A stretch of DNA of 25,192 bases from Pseudomonadota bacterium (GTDB lineage Bacteria; Pseudomonadota; Alphaproteobacteria; Sphingomonadales; Sphingomonadaceae), in NCBI GenBank assembly GCA_023416515.1, contig JAEZHP010000131.1, positions 1 to 25,192 on the forward strand, in the 5' to 3' direction. Numbering within the stretch: the first letter of the stretch is position 1; each line of letters opens with the position of its first letter. Both the position numbers and the translations under genes were made by a program. A model generated the notes under the pieces. The model worked only from the letters and a program-made list of their open reading frames with translations, was not told where the DNA came from and did not search any database. Positions 23,201-25,192 of this stretch are shown piece by piece.

Positions 23201-23677
23201 ACGAGTGTCACGCCGTACAGCCATCAAACTTTGGATCGAGGATTGGTGGGCACTTTCCTATCGATGGTTCGGCACAGCATCGAGGGCATGGCGCACCCAA
23301 CAGGCGCGATGGACATTCACCTTCGTCGCTCAGCCGCAGAGCGTGTGCTTGAGCGACTGGTCGGCCGAGCAGGGAAGCATCGCGTCTTCCGAGATAAGGA
23401 GGCGGAGAACCGTTTAAAGGATTACGTAACGCGGCGAGGGAAGAGCTTCATGGATGCCTGGGAGCGAGTGATCGATGCAGCGCAGAAGGGCGCGGCAACA
23501 CGACAGTACAGTGAATACGACGGCAAGAAGAACGAGGGAAAATGGTTGCTCTATACGGCCAACGACGAGCCGCCAGATGATCGGGATGAGAGGGAGTTTC
23601 TCGCGCCGACATCGATGCGCGATGTCGAGCCCTCGGTGCACGTCTGGGTCCGCCTGAAACAACTGGATGAGAGATAG
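20261..23677 (+). CDS. drmA: DrmA, DISARM helicase
   Basis: 1138 residues when started at the ATG at 20261, which overlaps the drmMI stop (ATGA) and gives the family-typical N-terminus MTPKDVRSSLLSALEADLIGP. The frame stays open 240 bases further upstream, but that part lies inside drmMI. SF2 motifs: Walker A PTGGGKT (445-451), motif II DELH (685-688), motif III STAT (725-728) and motif VI QATSRVGR (936-943). A zinc-ribbon-like insert has CPWC (560-563) and CAKPDC (593-598). DrmA forms a complex with DrmB that loads on DNA with single-stranded 5' ends and is held off by an internal autoinhibitory loop; it is central to blocking incoming phage DNA. Two bases separate it from drmB. Confidence 0.93.
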   Translation: MTPKDVRSSLLSALEADLIGPFALGVPGTTATDAHASAEVLDIPPSRWYFTGFLAPQGRRAPPEDDLESHGGDFAAGSDSQSEDAGAEEPDPPRPIRFPASMGLSVYLPAAPANGTDSIDVELSYADYDPVPIAEDTDEKKKEGWKRVPHGPIRFSVPLDPRQLRPPGIRVPDSVGLNIVGELRATSMAGLPPNARVLSLWVVNDRYDEEMKPDQLFIFQVKLALHYQPGFLWRPNRRGEDAASDDDPRVLALLFRERKEWAVGHNTSIRSPIADADGKVRTLATTQLPCYEVPDVEHKKIDGLTLGMADLAKLDGRGLARALDALPSEYSEWLDSQRRHSLDRRSLEETRDQLMQKGDAALARIREGISLLENDEVAREAFGLANQAMHVAALQADSQREDRRYVDGKRPEWRPFQLAFVLMSLASLADPRHRDREIADMIYFPTGGGKTEAYLGVVAFTLLLRRLRGKRRPDEGRGVSVILRYTLRLLTLDQLGRAATLMCALEELRRRDPMRLGNARFSIGLWVGRGATANRLKEVHAALNDFVTSREESPFPLTKCPWCGDPILIQNVKLVDDDGIPSKTKFTRAVVYCAKPDCLFTEQKRAGQGLPVLFVDEQIYQEVPDFIVATVDKFAMMPWRGEAGMLFGRATHLKGRRAYGPMHAIPSDATKLPEGLLPPDLIIQDELHLISGPLGTMVGLYEAAIDYLCERVVDGVARVPKVVCSTATVRRAREQILALFGRRMELFPPRGINEGDNFFARPAPLEEKTGRLYVGVGAPGRALRAVSVRTYAALLASAQKRFDPKGEAKQPADPYMTLVGYFNSLRELGGMRRLVEDEVRNRVARFADEKRPYDFAGEHPWAANRNLKEPTELTSRESTERVKDTKARLAERHINKDGKPIDVVLASNMISVGLDIDRLGLMVVAGQPKTTSEYIQATSRVGRSYPGLVVTCLHVMRPRDRSHYERFHAYHESFYREVEATSVTPYSHQTLDRGLVGTFLSMVRHSIEGMAHPTGAMDIHLRRSAAERVLERLVGRAGKHRVFRDKEAENRLKDYVTRRGKSFMDAWERVIDAAQKGAATRQYSEYDGKKNEGKWLLYTANDEPPDDRDEREFLAPTSMRDVEPSVHVWVRLKQLDER

Positions 23678-23679
23678 CC

Positions 23680-25192
23680 ATGCCGTTGAGAAGAAAAAGG
23701 ACGGGTGCGACTAACGCGGCGCCACCGAAGCCAGATGGCGAGATTCGTCAAAGCCAGCTAGTGACGACGTTCGGCCCTGGCGCGATGGTCGACCTTGTCG
23801 ATCGCGCGGTGGTGATCGGTGGGCTGGACCATTGGGGCTTCGCCGGAGGAAAGTGGGTTGCACTCGACGACGCGCGTCTCCGACGATCGCTACTCCCGCG
23901 CCTCAAAGCTCTGCACCCGGACCTGGATTTGGCGCCAACTGACTACTTCCGAAAGCCGCCGGAAGGAGATATGCGCGATGCGCTGCAATCAGTCGGTGTG
24001 CGCGCATTGGAGTTCCCGCGCTGGTTCGTGTGCCAGGGCTGCAATCGTCTCGCCCGTGCTGGCGACCAGTTCGATCTGCACAAGAATCGCTATCGCCACC
24101 AGTGCACGACCAATAAGACATCGAGAGCCGTGCCGGTACGTTTCGTGGCCGCTTGCTCACGAGGGCATCTATCTGACTTCCCCTGGATTCCCTTTGTGCA
24201 CCTTGGGAGAAAAGAAGGGACTTGCGAACGCCCGGATCTTCGACTTGAGGAAGGTGCTACGGGCGACTTGGCGCGCATTCGCGTGCGGTGTGCGAATTGC
24301 GGTTCCTCCCAGCCAATGTCATCTGCCAGGGCGCCCTTGTATCCGTGTCCGGGTGATCGGCCGTGGTTGGGTGGACGTGCTGCAAGCGAAGATTGCGATC
24401 AGAAGCTTGAGTTGCTTGTTCGGACAGCCTCGGATGCGTACTTCTCGCAAGTTGTAAGCGCGCTGCGCTTGCCTCCGGCCGAGGAAAGCGAGTTGAGCAG
24501 GCGAGTTCGCGAGCAGGACATCTGGAAGCTGGTTCAGAAAGTGAAGTCAGCTGAGCAGCTGCAAATGCTGTTCGACTTGCAGGATTCTCTTGCGGCGACG
24601 TTTCGCGGGTTCAGCGTCACGGAGGTATTCCGAGCGATCGAGAAACAGAGAGAGGTCGGGACGGATGTAGCAGAGCGACCTCTGCGAAGCGTCGAGTTCG
24701 AGCGCATTGTGAGTGCACCGGAGGAACAACCCGGGAATGAGCCAGAACCAGGTTGCCAGTTTGCCGCGTTCCGTATTCCCACGACGAGGATCGAGCTTCC
24801 GAGGGGTGTGAAGCAACTCATCGTCATTCCTGAAATGCGAGAGATCCGAGTCCAGGTCAGCTTCAGCCGCTTGGACTCAATCAGCAGCAATCTCCAAGGC
24901 GAGTTCGACTTCGACAAGTTGCCGCGGAAACCAGCGGCGCTAATGCTTCCAAACGGAAATCAGAAATGGCTTCCAGCCGCGGAAGTTCGAGGGGAGGGCA
25001 TCTTCGTTGAACTGGATGAGGAAGCTGTCCGGGCATGGGAGGATAGACCGGCAGTGATGGAACGGACGCAGAAGCTCATGCATGCATACGGGCTAGAGCA
25101 GAGTGGCGATTTCCCCGGTGCGCGCTTCTATCTGCTACATACGCTTTCACATTTGCTGCTTACCGCAATCAGCCTGGAGTGCGGATATGCGG
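23680..25192 (+). CDS. drmB: DrmB, DUF1998-domain DISARM protein (cut by the right edge)
   Basis: The frame from the ATG at 23680 (two bases after the drmA stop, GAGAG upstream) is open without interruption for 504 codons to the window end. Family features: FGPGAMVDL (31-39) near the N-terminus, a cysteine pair CQGC (118-121), ACSRGHLSDFPW soon after, and CANCG near 200, together a likely zinc-binding region. The final residues LLHTLSHLLLTAISLECGYA are the beginning of the DUF1998 domain, so perhaps 100-150 residues are missing. DrmB partners DrmA in DNA binding. DrmC, a phospholipase-D-like nuclease, would be expected next, beyond the window. A shorter open frame at 23819-24457 is a shadow of this gene. 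Confidence 0.92.
   Translation, partial: MPLRRKRTGATNAAPPKPDGEIRQSQLVTTFGPGAMVDLVDRAVVIGGLDHWGFAGGKWVALDDARLRRSLLPRLKALHPDLDLAPTDYFRKPPEGDMRDALQSVGVRALEFPRWFVCQGCNRLARAGDQFDLHKNRYRHQCTTNKTSRAVPVRFVAACSRGHLSDFPWIPFVHLGRKEGTCERPDLRLEEGATGDLARIRVRCANCGSSQPMSSARAPLYPCPGDRPWLGGRAASEDCDQKLELLVRTASDAYFSQVVSALRLPPAEESELSRRVREQDIWKLVQKVKSAEQLQMLFDLQDSLAATFRGFSVTEVFRAIEKQREVGTDVAERPLRSVEFERIVSAPEEQPGNEPEPGCQFAAFRIPTTRIELPRGVKQLIVIPEMREIRVQVSFSRLDSISSNLQGEFDFDKLPRKPAALMLPNGNQKWLPAAEVRGEGIFVELDEEAVRAWEDRPAVMERTQKLMHAYGLEQSGDFPGARFYLLHTLSHLLLTAISLECGYA

Noticed and set aside
23819..24457. Separate 212-residue gene at the start of drmB
   Set aside because: The other frame from 23680 is uninterrupted to the window end and contains the DrmB motifs, so drmB is neither split nor frameshifted here.

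Overview
The window is a stretch of bacterial defence island, moderately GC-rich (roughly 55-60% by eye). The codon use and the families present suggest a proteobacterium, but no housekeeping gene or rRNA is present to name the lineage. I see no tRNA, rRNA, CRISPR array, IS element or phage structural gene. Almost every gene belongs to a family linked to phage defence, toxin-antitoxin control or accessory DNA.

Layout. (1) Positions 1-857 hold the first 26 codons of a leftward gene that leaves the window, then about 780 bases with no convincing gene. (2) Positions 858-2505 carry an intact type IV abortive-infection/toxin-antitoxin pair on the minus strand: AbiEi antitoxin, then AbiEii nucleotidyltransferase toxin. 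An inverted-repeat operator overlaps what looks like a leaderless promoter. (3) From 2673 rightward, a sigma70-type promoter and two perfect 14-bp palindromes precede a HipA-like kinase. It overlaps by 4 bp a DUF3037-like gene, which is followed closely by a 687-residue protein I do not recognise. (4) Positions 6647-8855 hold a prokaryotic ubiquitin-like conjugation module: two ubiquitin-like repeats fused to an E2-like domain, then a JAB/JAMM isopeptidase fused to an E1-like adenylating domain. The ribosome binding site of the first gene is buried in a long predicted hairpin. (5) Positions 8856-9560 contain the frameshifted ruin of a second, different AbiE pair on the minus strand. (6) A DUF3800 protein (minus strand) diverges from the next operon across a long symmetric dyad. 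(7) From 10897 to the right edge runs a class 1 DISARM operon: an unrecognised 215-residue protein, an XRE-HTH/ImmA-type metallopeptidase, DrmD (SNF2), DrmMI (adenine methylase), DrmA (helicase) and DrmB (DUF1998 protein, cut by the window end). DrmC would be expected just outside.

How the genes probably work together. DISARM is a restriction-modification-like system: DrmMI marks self DNA, while DrmA/DrmB with DrmD act on unmodified incoming DNA. The 215-residue protein and the XRE-ImmA protein sit first in that operon and are probably its switch. The ubiquitin-like module should adenylate (E1), carry (E2) and process or remove (JAB) a small modifier. The adjacent 687-residue protein may be a regulator, target or effector of it.

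The strongest candidates for something little described are the 687-residue protein with its HipA-like/DUF3037-like neighbours next to the ubiquitin-like module, the hairpin that hides the ribosome binding site of the modifier gene, and the operator-like dyad in front of the DISARM regulator.
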